From assembly GCA_001642005.1 (NCBI GenBank), contig LWCA01000122.1, positions 1 through 50,173 of the forward strand: a stretch of DNA of 50,173 nt, in the 5' to 3' direction. The notes under the pieces were generated by a model. The model saw only the letters and a list, made by a program, of their open reading frames with translations, did no database searches and was not told where the DNA came from. Positions within the stretch are counted from its first letter, which is position 1; each line of letters opens with the position of its first letter. Positions 36,801 to 48,100 of this stretch are shown here, piece by piece. Made by a program: the position numbers and the translations under genes. The DNA is from Intoshia linei. Lineage: Eukaryota > Orthonectida > Rhopaluridae.

Positions 36801-37861
36801 AAGATGAAACATTATTTTGATATAATATTGATGTATATCGAATAATACCAGTTCTTTCATTCATAATTTAAACTTTAATGTTTTTACAAGGAAATTGAAA
36901 ACAGTGGGATATTTATTACAATTTTATACTCGAATAGAAAAAGTATACCTAAAAATCATTTATGTGTAAATATTACAAATTATGTAATCTATAACTACAT
37001 TTTTATAAAGAAACGAAAAACGATTTAAATTTAAACAGTCTAAATTTCACTTTAGACTTACAGGTTTTGAAATACAGATAGAACCAGGGGTGTGGTGTAA
37101 GCAAAAACAGAGCGATTATTTTTATTAATTTGATAGTTAGCTAATTTTGCTTATTATTATACATATTAGTAATTTAAGATATAAATATATTATATTTATT
37201 GTATTATGTATTTTCAGGAACCCCTGGGTATTATAGTTCGCACTAATGTGTTTAACTTAGTGTTTTTAGAATCTCAGTAAGTACTAAATACTTAAAAAAA
37301 TTTGATGAATATTTAGTTTTCGTTGACAAAACGTAAAAAATTCAAAACATAAAATTAATGTTTCTGATTTTAGATGGAAATAGGAAATAAATGATATTAT
37401 TTACAATAAATAACTAATATTTAGAGGAAGATAATATCGGAATTTTATAAGAAATTAGTATCATTAAAAGTAGATAATTAAATTTGTTATTAACAAAAAA
37501 TTGGTTATAAATTAATTTTTGTAGACATGAAGTTTTTATTGTATTTTAAAATTCAGTTTCTGTCTTTAATTCTGGCGTAATCCTAGTTCTATGAACAAAT
37601 TTGAATAACCTCACATCAGAAAATAATCTTTCACTGATGCACTAGTTGCAGGTATTGATAATTTAATTATTTATTAAATGCAATTTTCCAATGCATTGAT
37701 TAACCTAATTAATTAATATTGAAAAACCAATCCGATTGGAAAAATTAATAATTTTTAAAAATAAGCTTATTCTTAAAAGTACTGAGTTTCAAAACTAAGT
37801 AAGGATTTTATAAAATCAATACAAAAAAAATCCAATAACTCAGTAAAAGTAAAACTAAGTA
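33823..37861. other. 4-kb gene-free AT-rich region
   Basis: No exon, transposase or long repeat is recognised. Small symmetrical elements occur, for example the TTACTGTAA pair at about 35382-35400 and a palindromic TATAAC/GTTATA cluster at about 34617-34665. It lies between the 3' end of LRRCC1 and the elements upstream of the homeobox gene, so distal regulatory sequence or unrecognised 5' exons of that gene are possible. Confidence 0.4.
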
Positions 37862-39017
37862 CAGTTTGACCCCGCGATTTGGGGCACTTTGCTAATGTAA
37901 TGTAAATTTCTTAACATTTACAGCTATCGCATACCAATTAATTTGAAATTAACCCTGTTTTGCGGCAGAAAATATTAGAAATTTAATTTATATATTTATA
38001 TTAAATTTAAACTATATTTACTTATTCTTGTAATGCCAAAATTAAATTATTCTAGTAAATTAGAAATTGCAAAATTATTAAAAAATGGTAAATTATCAGA
38101 AACAAAATTATCCGAAATGTTTAAAACTAAATAATAACAAATAATAAAAACGAAAATAAATAATATTTTAATAAATTATTTTTGTATAGTTAAAATCATT
38201 GATGTTTACAATATGCTTGGTGTCTTTTTTCTTATTATATTAAATATTCAATCTTATCTAAATTTTAAAACATTCAGGTGATCTAGCTGTGTAAGTTTAC
38301 ATACGAATTTAATTATTGTTATCGTCTAGATCAGTGGTTCCCAAAAATATGTTGTCGACCCACCCTAACAGTATACATATATTTTTAGAAAAGATCAATT
38401 AGTACAAAATAGTAAATATGTTTATTATGTTATTATAACAGCTATTAGAAAAATGTGATCTTTTAATATTACTGGTTTTATTTTCGTTATAAATCATTCT
38501 TTAATATAGTTGACACCTTAGTATACAAACAATTGTAAATTTATGATTGTTCTTTTTTTTATATATACGTGTTATTGTCTCGTAAGGATTAATAACATTT
38601 AAATTTATTAGAGTCCAAAATTAATCCGAATTTCAAGAATATATTAATTAACATATCTTTTGTAAATGTCAAATACAAAATCAAATTAATGTTAAAAATT
38701 GTAATTTAATTTTAAATTTTTTTTTAAACCTGCGGCCCATCAGAATCTCAAGGCCCCCATTTGAGAACCACTGGTCTAGATCAGTGGTTCTCAATGTGGG
38801 TAGTAGCGTAATCATAATTTTTAGACGTTGATCAAATGACAGATATGGTTGATGTACAAAGTTCTATATCTGAGCAAGGACAGCTTAAACCTTAAACTTA
38901 AAGGTTTAAGTTGTTCTTCTAATATATGGTTATACATTGAACTTAATTATTTTTATTAAATAGCTCTGTATTTGGGACATTTTGCTAAAATTGCTGCCAT
39001 AAACCGGGGTCGGACTG
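37862..39017 (+). mobile_element. Non-autonomous pogo/Tigger-type DNA transposon
   Basis: Bounded by CAGTTTGACCCCG at the left and CGGGGTCGGACTG at the right, each flanked by TA, the target duplication of the Tc1/mariner-pogo superfamily. The inverted ends share CAGTxxGACCCCG and an inner TTTTGCTAA-like block. Inside, 38033-38134 encodes a 33-residue stub, MPKLNYSSKLEIAKLLKNG followed by KLSETKLSEMF, which matches the start of the CENP-B/pogo-type N-terminal helix-turn-helix. The remaining transposase is gone. The element contains a nested hAT-type insertion. Flanking sequences on both sides contain AATAACTCAGTA, suggesting insertion into a pre-existing short duplication. Confidence 0.7.
38332..38773. 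mobile_element. hAT-type miniature element with perfect 8-bp target duplication
   Basis: A 442-base element beginning CAGTGGTTCCCAAA and ending TTGAGAACCACTG, flanked on both sides by GTCTAGAT (38324-38331 and 38774-38781). Terminal CAGTGGTTC inverted repeats with 8-bp duplications are the hAT hallmark. No transposase is encoded. A second CAGTGGTTCTCAA end starts directly after the right duplication at 38782, so another truncated copy abuts it. It lies inside the pogo-type element and so inserted later. Confidence 0.85.
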
Positions 39018-39328
39018 TAATTATTAAATAACTCAGTACTCAGTAAAACTCAGTACTTTTTACAAAATTTGAACACACTAGTTCGCACAGTGTCACTGGC
39101 TGCTATATAAAATTTTTGATAAAGTGATCATGCCCTCGTGTTTCCGCATAGTATTTTTAAAACAACAATTTAAACTTTTTGGTACCATCTTTACAATGAT
39201 ACCTTAATTATATTTAACTAAGTTTATCTTAATTTATGCAACTACCATGTAAAAAAATATCTAAATAAGTGTAAAATAAGGTTAATATAAATAAGATAAA
39301 TTATTGAAGATTGTTCAATAGTATGTAT

Positions 39329-40152
39329 CAGGGTTCCCAAACTCATTTTACTCACCGCTCTCTTTTTAGCAATATATTTTTTCCAACGCCCCCTTGAAAA
39401 AATTTTCGACTACGTCGTATATGTATTTAAAAATGAACTAAAAACAAAAATTTAACCTAAAAAAAACTCAATAAATAACGAATTATTTTTGATTCAATTA
39501 TTACGAGATATTTCTAATGTCGATATTTAATATTATTGAAAATTATATTATAATAAAATTATTCATATTATTGTATATGTCAATTAAAAAGGAATATATT
39601 TATTACTGTCACTGTTTATATCAGTGGATCCCAAACTTCTATAAAAATATCCCCTTACAATTAAAAAATTTATCAAGCTCCACTCTATCTATCTAAAATT
39701 CAACAAAATCTTTTTTTGAATATAAATAGGATATGCATTGCATATCCTATATTATGCAATTTATTTTATAATAATAAGAATATTAATGTGAAAAATAGAT
39801 CTGATGTTGATCCACAATTTTTTTATTTCTGGTTTTATGTTAGTCAACATCAATCATAAATCTTTGTGGTCGAATCTTTGCAATATATTCCTATATTTGG
39901 TCAATAAATTTATTACAACACTGAATCCACATTCAACGAGTTATGATGATGGAAAAGTTGTCAGCATATCTTCTTTTTTATATTATTTAGATAAGAAACT
40001 TTTGTCTATAACTCATTCCGTTATTTTAAAGTTACTTCTTTCAATAAACTACTTCATTGTTAATATAATTAATAAAAACAGAAAAGTAGCTACGTGAACT
40101 CAAAAATCGATTGTACACCCCTTGGGTGCATGAATCCGGTTAAGAACCACTA
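39329..40152. mobile_element. Cluster of hAT-like ends
   Basis: Three end-like motifs occur: CAGGGTTCCCAAACTC at 39329, CAGTGGATCCCAAACTTC at 39622, and, in the opposite sense, GGTTAAGAACCACT ending near 40151. They probably delimit one or two decayed non-autonomous hAT copies, one nested in or abutting the other. Matching target duplications were not found. An open stretch of 97 codons at 39804-40097 is hydrophobic, unlike any transposase I know, and is not called as a gene. Confidence 0.45.
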
Positions 40153-40840
40153 ATGTATGGTGAATATTGAGATATAAATATAATGATATATTATTTATAA
40201 TTATTAGTGCAATGTAAATTATAATTGATGATTATTAATAATAATAAGCAATAATATATTAATATATAATATTATTGTTTGTCTTATACAATTGCAATTG
40301 GGCAGAAATTCCTGAACAAATAAATTTTATTTTTTACATTATAACTTTTATTTTTTCTAATGATTTATGAAAAAATCCATATTAACCACACTGGATTAAA
40401 TGAATTAATCTTACCCATACTTGACTAAGAAGCCAAATGCAACAAACCGTGTTTGTAGGTGTTTTATGACTCTTTTTGGCGGGTTATAAATTCAATCCTA
40501 AAATTAAAAGAATATATGGATAGTCCATCCATGACATGTCCACTGGACATTGTTCGGTCATTGTTAGTAAGTAGCACAAACAGACAATATCTTTAAATTA
40601 TAATTATACTAAATTTTAATTTATAATAACAATCAATGAAAAAGTATGTGAGTAAATGCCATGTAATATATGCAAATACTTAATAAGATAAGTTAAATGT
40701 TTTGAGGGATATCCGAAAATAAAATCAATAAAATTACAGCTTTCAAGTATATTTTAGTTGATGTAAATTTATCAATTTATATTAATTTTCATAAATTATT
40801 CATAGTGCATAATTTACAGTGCTCTCAATTTAAATTTTAG
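40153..40840. other. Region upstream of the homeobox ORF
   Basis: No coding exon is recognised. A TTTTAG at 40835-40840 could be the splice acceptor of the large homeobox exon, since its frame stays open back to that point; the alternative is a start at ATG 40927. Confidence 0.4.
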
Positions 40841-40926
40841 ACTCTCAATGGCACATAAAATCTCATCAACAATGCAAACAATTGGATACAATAAGTCATA
40901 TAACAAAATATGTAAATTATAAGCCA

Positions 40927-43900
40927 ATGCAATTTGATAAATCGCAATTGGAGCACGGTTATGAAAATAACCAATACTATCTGAATAATACTTACTCGGT
41001 AGAAAATCCCTCTAAGTATGAATTTAATATGAATATAAAATTTGAAAAAGAAAAAAAGTATGACGGTGAAAAGATTATGCAATTCAATACAATAAATAGT
41101 TATAAATGGAATAATATTCACCAGGCTCAAAATACTCAAAATTCTCAAGTTGCTCAAACCATCCAAAATATTCAAACTCATCAACCGATTCAACCAATAC
41201 AACCTGAACCACCTCAAAGCAATCAAATCTTAGTAAACTTACCAAACATGCCAACCTTGCCAAATTTACATAACGTACAACATTTGAAAACGGAAAAATA
41301 TTATAAAACTAACTATTTGGACTGTGAATATGAATATAAATCTCAAGCTTTGTCAAAAAATTACAAGTATTCCGATGTTAATGAAAGTAGGTTTATATCA
41401 AACAGTCCATCATACTCATATGAAATGAAAAATTCATTAAATGAATTAATATATTCAAATTCAAACATTTCAAAAGACGTTAAATTAAAAAAAAGTCAAT
41501 TTAGTAAAAATTGTTCACAATCTAGATTAAGTTATGATGTAGATTTTAGAAACCATATTCTCCAAAATAATCAAGTTCAACCCTGTCTAAATTATCCAAT
41601 TAAAAATGAAATGATTAATCAAAATTTATCAAGTTCAAATTTTAAAATTTACAATTCTTCCAATATTCCAAAGATTGATGATGAATTATTTGATATTTCA
41701 GATTTACACATGTATCCTAAAAATCATGATAATCATTATATAAACAATCAATCAAAGTATAATCAACAGTATTTATCAAGTTGTAGTTATAAACCAAAAA
41801 AAACGCAATATTATTCAAAAATTTATAACTTTTACAACAATTTCGATGATTTTAATGTGGATTATAGATATATGGAGTCTGCTTACCGAGTTAAAATTAT
41901 GCGTCAAAAATTTAAAAAAAAATTTAAATATCAAAGAGAATTAAATCATTTTAAAACTTACAGAGCATTTTATAGAACTTATCATCAGTATTCTAACAGT
42001 ATTAAAGGTAATTAAAAATTCTAAATTAATTCTAATTCATTGGTTTATTGTGTAATTATGGAATGGTAAGAATATATACATTATATTTAAGTACTCTGGG
42101 ATGGGATCTGGATTAAACTTCTGGCAATCAACTCATAAGTCCCTAACTGGTCTTGTATGCCGTACAAATTGTAATTTAGTGATTTATATACTAATGGGCG
42201 GGTCGAGTTCAAAATTTAAAATTAGTAAATTTAATAATTTACCTAAATATCTATTTAACATCTGTTCTGGTTCCCTCCATGTCTTTCAACAAAAATTCTG
42301 TAATTGTTTATATGTGGGTTAATTATAGGGGACTGTCCATGGCTATATAAACAATTACTAGGTGTGGGCTCAAAAACTTTTATGAACCACTAAAAAAGTT
42401 TTGAAATAATTTCAGACTATTTCATGTTTAATTTGATGGACTACTAGCTAAACTAGGATGGATGGACCGGTTTGCAAACTCTGGGTTACCAATCGAACGG
42501 GTAAGACGTTATACATACTATGGTGTATAATCTACATATATACATTGCGTGACTATCGACAGATGTTAGTTTACTGTCACATTTGACCCTTGTTTAAAAA
42601 AAATCAATAAATATTTTATATTGCATTCATAATATTTAATAATGTTTTATACATTTAGATTATAATGAAATGAAAAGAAAAAATTTAACAAATTTAAAAT
42701 ATGCATTCAATAATATCGTGAGAACAAGAGATAAAAGAAATCGAACGTCTTTTAAACCAGACCAGCTAATAATTATGAAGGAATTTTTTGAAAAAAATCG
42801 CAATCCAGATGCCAAAGATATTTCTAAAATCATTGCTAAAACTAAACTTACCAAACGAATTATTCAAGTAATGTTTTTAATAGTTGAAATTGTTTGTTTA
42901 CAATGTAACTTTATGTCTTGAGTAATAATTGGAGTTATTAGTTTTAGATAAAAATATATGACAATCAGCATTTTATCAATACAATTTTTAGTTTGAGGCG
43001 TTATTATGTTTGATCCATATTAAATTACATTATTATAATTTTTTAATTTCTTTTGATTTGGGGATTTGTTATAAATGATAATTTCGTTAAGATTTCATTT
43101 TAATTTATTTGTTTTTGATTTATATTAGTATTCTGCCGAGGGGGACTTTTAAAATTTAAAAAGGGTGTCTACTTAAATCCAACCATTTTTACTAAAATCT
43201 AACAATTTTTACTAAAAATCAAAAGTTACCAACACTAAAAGGAAAAAATTAGATTTTAAAAACCCCTTAGATAAAATTTCAGTGTTACCAACCTTTAAGG
43301 GAAAAATTAGGTTTTAAAAATCCCTTAGATAAAATTCCAGTGTTACTAACCTTTAAAGGAAAAATGCAATTTTACCAACACTAAAAGGAAAAATTCAGTT
43401 TTACCAACCCTAAAAGGAAAAAATTAGATTTTAAAAACCCCTTAGATAAAATTCCAGTGTTACTAACCTTTAAGGGAAAAATGCAATTTTACCAACTCTA
43501 AAAGGAAAAATTAGGTTTTAAAAACCCTTTAGATAAAATTCCAGTGTTACCAACCTTTAAGGGAAAAATGCAGTTTTACCAAACTTAAAAGAAAAAATTT
43601 AATTTTAAAAACCCATTAGAGAAAATTCCAGTTTTACAAACCTTTAAAGGTAAATCCAGTTTTACAGAATTGCGGAGTATCCCATAAAAAATCAATATCA
43701 CAAACAAAACAAAATAAATTTCTCAAATAGAAAAATTAGTGATAAATAAGTTATCCCGGAAGCATCAGATTCAATCAAATTTTGCACGTGAAACCAACAG
43801 TTAACCCATATGGTGGAACTACCAAGGGTTTCCATAGTTTTTTGATATACTTTGCCTTTGTTAGTCGTAATTGTTTGAATAATACACTGCTTACCTATCT

Positions 43901-44605
43901 TTTTATATGTTTGTTTCAGAAAATTCATCCCTTCAAGCACGCTGTTTGCATTTCTATTTTCACATATTAGGTTGGTAAAAGTGGGTTTTTCTATAAGGGT
44001 TGGTAAAATCGAGATTTTTCTTTAGGGGTTTGTAAAAGTGGATTTTTAGTAAAAATGGTTGAGTTTAAGAATATTCTTATTCAAAAATATATCAAAATGA
44101 CAACAAAGGTACATTTCATACTTTGTACTTTTAATTTTTGAAAATCAGACATTGCGTAGCAATGATAAAAAACCTAAATAATCAATTTATGGGACTGTAA
44201 CCCACATTTCTACATTTCAAATATGTATAATTTAAATTGTCACCTGTTTTAAAATTGTAGGGTGAATATTTATATTTTCTTTTTAATTAATTTAAATTAA
44301 TTAATTTTTTACATAATTCAAAAATTGTATAATATTGGTTGATACTATCAATACTCAAGATTAGTTTGAAATATCAAATTATTACATTTTTTAGTAATTG
44401 AGTAAGTGTTTTTTGTTTTTGAGAACTAATTGTTCTTAATTCTTAGATACATGTGACACCTTAACGGACACACATTGATAAAAATTGAAAATTTTTACAT
44501 TATATAAGTAAGATATTGTATGAAATATATTTTTATTACTAGGTATGGTTTCAAAATTCTCGAGCTAAACATCGCCGTGAAAAAGAAAAAAAAGAAAACA
44601 ATTGA
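40927..44605 (+). CDS. LHX2/9-Apterous-class homeodomain protein
   Basis: Exons 40927-42007, 42659-42867 and 44543-44605 join in phase to 450 residues; the frame is open upstream to a possible acceptor at 40840. The first 360 residues are low-complexity, rich in Asn, Gln, Ser and Tyr, with a QNTQNSQVAQ/QPIQPIQPEPP stretch near 80-105. The homeodomain occupies about 385-445: KRNRTSFKPDQL, helix 2 NPDAKDISKI, TKLTKRIIQ and helix 3 VWFQNSRAKHRRE. 'NPDAKD' and 'LTKR..QVWFQN.RAK' are diagnostic of LHX2/LHX9/Apterous, and the intron between IIQ and VWF is at that group's conserved position. No LIM domain was found in the window, and the protein ends seven residues after RRE. It may start further upstream with LIM exons, or may have lost them. 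Intron 2 hosts a foldback-like element. Confidence 0.8.
43170..44070. mobile_element. Foldback-like element with arms of tandem subrepeats
   Basis: The left arm (43180-43680) is about 17 units of about 29 bases, alternating TTTTACCAACCCTAAAAGG-type and CCCCTTAGATAAAATTCCAG-type units. The right arm (43970-44058) carries the same units in complement (GGTTGGTAAAA, CTATAAGGG). Outermost, CAACCATTTTTACTAAAA at about 43181 mirrors TTTTTAGTAAAAATGGTTGAG at 44044-44064. The centre (43698-43940, minus strand) has an 80-codon open stretch containing KVYQKTMETLGSSTIWVNCW that might be a transposase scrap. Long inverted arms made of short direct repeats are the defining feature of foldback transposons. 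It sits in intron 2 of the homeobox gene. Confidence 0.6.
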
Positions 44606-45185
44606 CATGAAACATTACGAGATAAATAAAACTAAAATCTATCAATGATTTTCTTTATTAACTTACGATATTGTATAAATTGTTATTTTGTAATAAATGA
44701 GTGTTTGAAATTTTTTCTAAATTTAACGAATCTAAATTATTGTACGAAATTTTTATTGATAGTTATTATTCATAACTTATTAATTATTGAATTGAATCAA
44801 TTGAATTATAATTCATAGATAGTATAAAATTTTCAAATAAATGTAAACGTAGTTACGTATTATATACATATATGTATGTTGAATCAACATTGTATATACT
44901 ATTTTGAATATGTACATTTTATCCGATATTACAACGATTTTGAAATTATCGGATAAAAATGCATATATTACGTATCATTCGCAAATGAATAGTGTTTAAT
45001 ACGTGATTTATATAATTTTATTATCTAAATTTATTACTCATTTATTTAAAAGGTAAAAAATTCTAAAAATTCACGTACATCCTTATAGTTTATTAAATTC
45101 CTAATAGTTATTTGAAAATTTATATTTCGTTTAAATAAATAGTAGTTTATTTTACTAAATAAATATATACAAAATATACAATATC
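44606..45185. other. Intergenic region with a long hairpin
   Basis: Between the homeobox stop and the phosphatase-like gene. At 44909-44967 an inverted repeat has a perfect 12-base core (TTTTATCCGATA against TATCGGATAAAA) extending imperfectly to about 20 bases, with an 18-base loop. It might be a small element or a 3' structure. No gene was seen. Confidence 0.45.
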
Positions 45186-48100
45186 ATGAAAAAGAAATTA
45201 AGTATATTCATAACCATAATAGTGTTGAATCTTACTTGCGCTACAAACTATACAATCCTAAAAGCCCTTGTGGTATGTTTTTGATATTTTTAAAAAAAAA
45301 TGTATAAATTAGTTTGCTAAACATGGAGAACAATCACCAGTGATTTTTTTGAAAAACGATGAAAAAATTTGGCCATTTGGACCTAACAAGATAACTATAG
45401 TAACATTTAAAAAAAAATGCATTGTTGTTAAATATCAAACTACAATTAAATTTAGAATGGAAAAAAATCTGCACACACATTTGGAGAGTTTTTGAAAATC
45501 AGATATATCGAACAATATAATTTAATTGAAAAGTACAGAACTTCAGAAGTATGTTTTTTCATTTCAAAAGTGTATCAATTTTAGACACTTTTCCAATCGA
45601 CACAATCAGAATCTTCAATTATGTCATCTATTATTGCCTTAGCTAAATTGTTTGAGCCAAAATCGGTTGAGCAACATCATTGGGATAAAGACATAGATTA
45701 TGTTCCTGTACCAATACACATGATTCTGAAATCCAGAGATTTTGTATGAAACAGTTTTATATATTCATAATTTTTTATATCGTTCACACATTATTTTATA
45801 TTGATCATTATGGTGTACGGTAGGTAGTACCAACCTCCCAATTTCACATCTTACGGGTCAAAAACCCCTGTTGTCTCTCTTTTTTAAGATTAATCGTGTT
45901 GGAGATTTTAAAAAAATATATACGCTGATGCGGATTTTAAAATCATAAACATTATCATAAATTTAAATTTAAAAAAATTATATCTTTAGGGCCAAAACTA
46001 CAAATTACCTTCTTTGTTAATGAAAACAGCCCTAGAATTTAAAAAAATTTACAGGTCGTACAGTTGTATCTTGTTGTTAACACACATAAAAAATTTTAAT
46101 CCCAATAAGTGACGAATTCACGGTCGAAAAAGCATTTTAGTATTCATATATTTTTTTTCCGAAATATTTTATTAAAACAAAAAATGTGAATAATTTACAG
46201 GTCCGAAAATTAAAAAAAAAAATTATTCTGATAGAACTTATTCCAGTTGATATAAATATCCAAAAATTAAAACAAAAGATTATTCTGATATTGCTTATTC
46301 CAGTTGATATAAATACAAAATTTCAACCCCAGAAATCTACGCATTCATTGGTGAAAAATAATTTTTAATATATTATCAACCAATATTTTTCAAATATTTC
46401 GAAATTAAAATTAAAAATTGAATAGGTAAATATTGATAATTATTATTTATTTACCATCAGATAACTATTAAATGGTTAACATGGTTAATATTGCATGATT
46501 ATATTACATGTGATTGTAGACCTAACAATTAATGCGTGCAAGTAGCATATGTATTATTGTTGTTGGAATGGGATTAGGTGTCATAGGTTACCTATACTTG
46601 CTTTAAAAGTTAGTCGAAATAATAAATAAATACAGTTTTGTCCACTCCGTCTGACTCAGACTGCCTGAGACACTCAGATACGAATTAATTTGTTTATTGG
46701 ATATGGATGCACAACAGTATGATTCAATTGCACAATATTTAGTGTGGCCATATTTTACACTTTGAAAATACGTATATAATTAAATAAAATTTAGGTTCCA
46801 GAGTCTAGGAAATGGGTTCTTAACCTTTTTCCACTTAACTTTTACGCCCTTAATTCAATAAAATTTGATTTGGCACCCTTAAAATGTAATAAACATAAAT
46901 TAGAAAAAAGTTAAAATATAACTATATAAAAAAAATTGCCAGCTGTCTGGCTAAATATGGCTTTAAATTTGAATTAGAAAAACCTCAGGTTAAGAACCCA
47001 TGCTCTAGGACCTAGAATCTAGGTAATAAATATTACAAGAAAACTGTAGAACTAATTAATTTTGCAAATAAAAAATATCGCGTTTACACCAATGGTGTCA
47101 ATATATTGATAATTTAAATTTAAATATTTTTGGGTTTCACTTATTAGTCTGAAAGTAATTTCGGCCTATAAATTTTGTGAAGGCAGACTGAAGAACTCCA
47201 ATCCAAACATATATTTGACTATCACATTTATTCATGGCGATAAATGGAAGCGGTTCCCCAGAAAGAAGCTGCAGGTATTGGAATTGTACGATATCAATGT
47301 CAGTGCTAAAAGTGTTACAAGACTGCTAAAATTAACAAAACCTAATTTATACTACTGTTTTTCAAGAGAAATCTTAAAGAGTATAACAAATGTTATTTTC
47401 CGAAAGTGAGTCCTTCAGGGTCAAAACCACAATTTCTCCTATTTTTTAAAAATAAAATTATATCTAAAAATTAAAAAAACATATTTTGGGTCGCATTTGA
47501 AAGTCATTAAAATTATTAGTGTAGTGTAATGATAGTTTATGTATTGTAACCTCAAAAATGTAGATTCCTGCCTTGTGGTAAAACTTCTAAACCAACCATT
47601 AGATTTTGGTGACTAAGTCTTTTAGTGCATTGCTATAATTTGAAATTGAAATGATTTTATATTTTTGATTTTTTATTCACGATAATCTTGATGACAATTA
47701 TTTCTAGTAACTATCATGCAACTAATTGTATTATACTATTAGATATTGTTCCCAGAATCTTGCAAATATATAATCGATGCTAATAAGAAAATCATGGAAC
47801 AAGTCAAGTTTAAAGAAATTTTGGAAGAAAACAAAGTAATTTCAAACTTAAATAATCAGACTTTTTGCTAATTTTTTTAAATTTTACTAAATACTTCTAA
47901 TATAGTGCAACCAGAAGTAACGCGACTTTTGGAACAGTGCCAAAAGTCGTACTTTCGACGTATTTTTCAAAACTAAATAAACTTATAAATTGAAATTTAA
48001 TTTAAATGTTTATTTTTCTTTATCAGAAATTAATCAAAAACATATTTTGTTTCTAAGCAATAAAAGTACTACTTTTAGTACTACAAAAATATGGTCAACC

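Noticed and set aside
39804-40097. 97-codon ORF among hAT-like ends
   Set aside because: Hydrophobic, no transposase motif, and likely chance opening inside decayed element DNA.
40848-40850. ATG at 40848 as the homeobox start
   Set aside because: It is in a different frame and reaches a stop after about two dozen codons; the coding frame's first ATG is at 40927.
43180-43680. CRISPR-like array
   Set aside because: Units are contiguous with no unique spacers, are mirrored at the other end of the element, and the genome is eukaryotic.
46186-46368. ORF with repeated ILIxLIPVDI
   Set aside because: Produced by the tandem duplication inside dispersed repeat copy C; other copies are not open.
47215-47409. 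64-codon ORF in the phosphatase intron
   Set aside because: No recognised motif, and the phosphatase alignment runs directly from exon 4 to the exon at 47743 without it.
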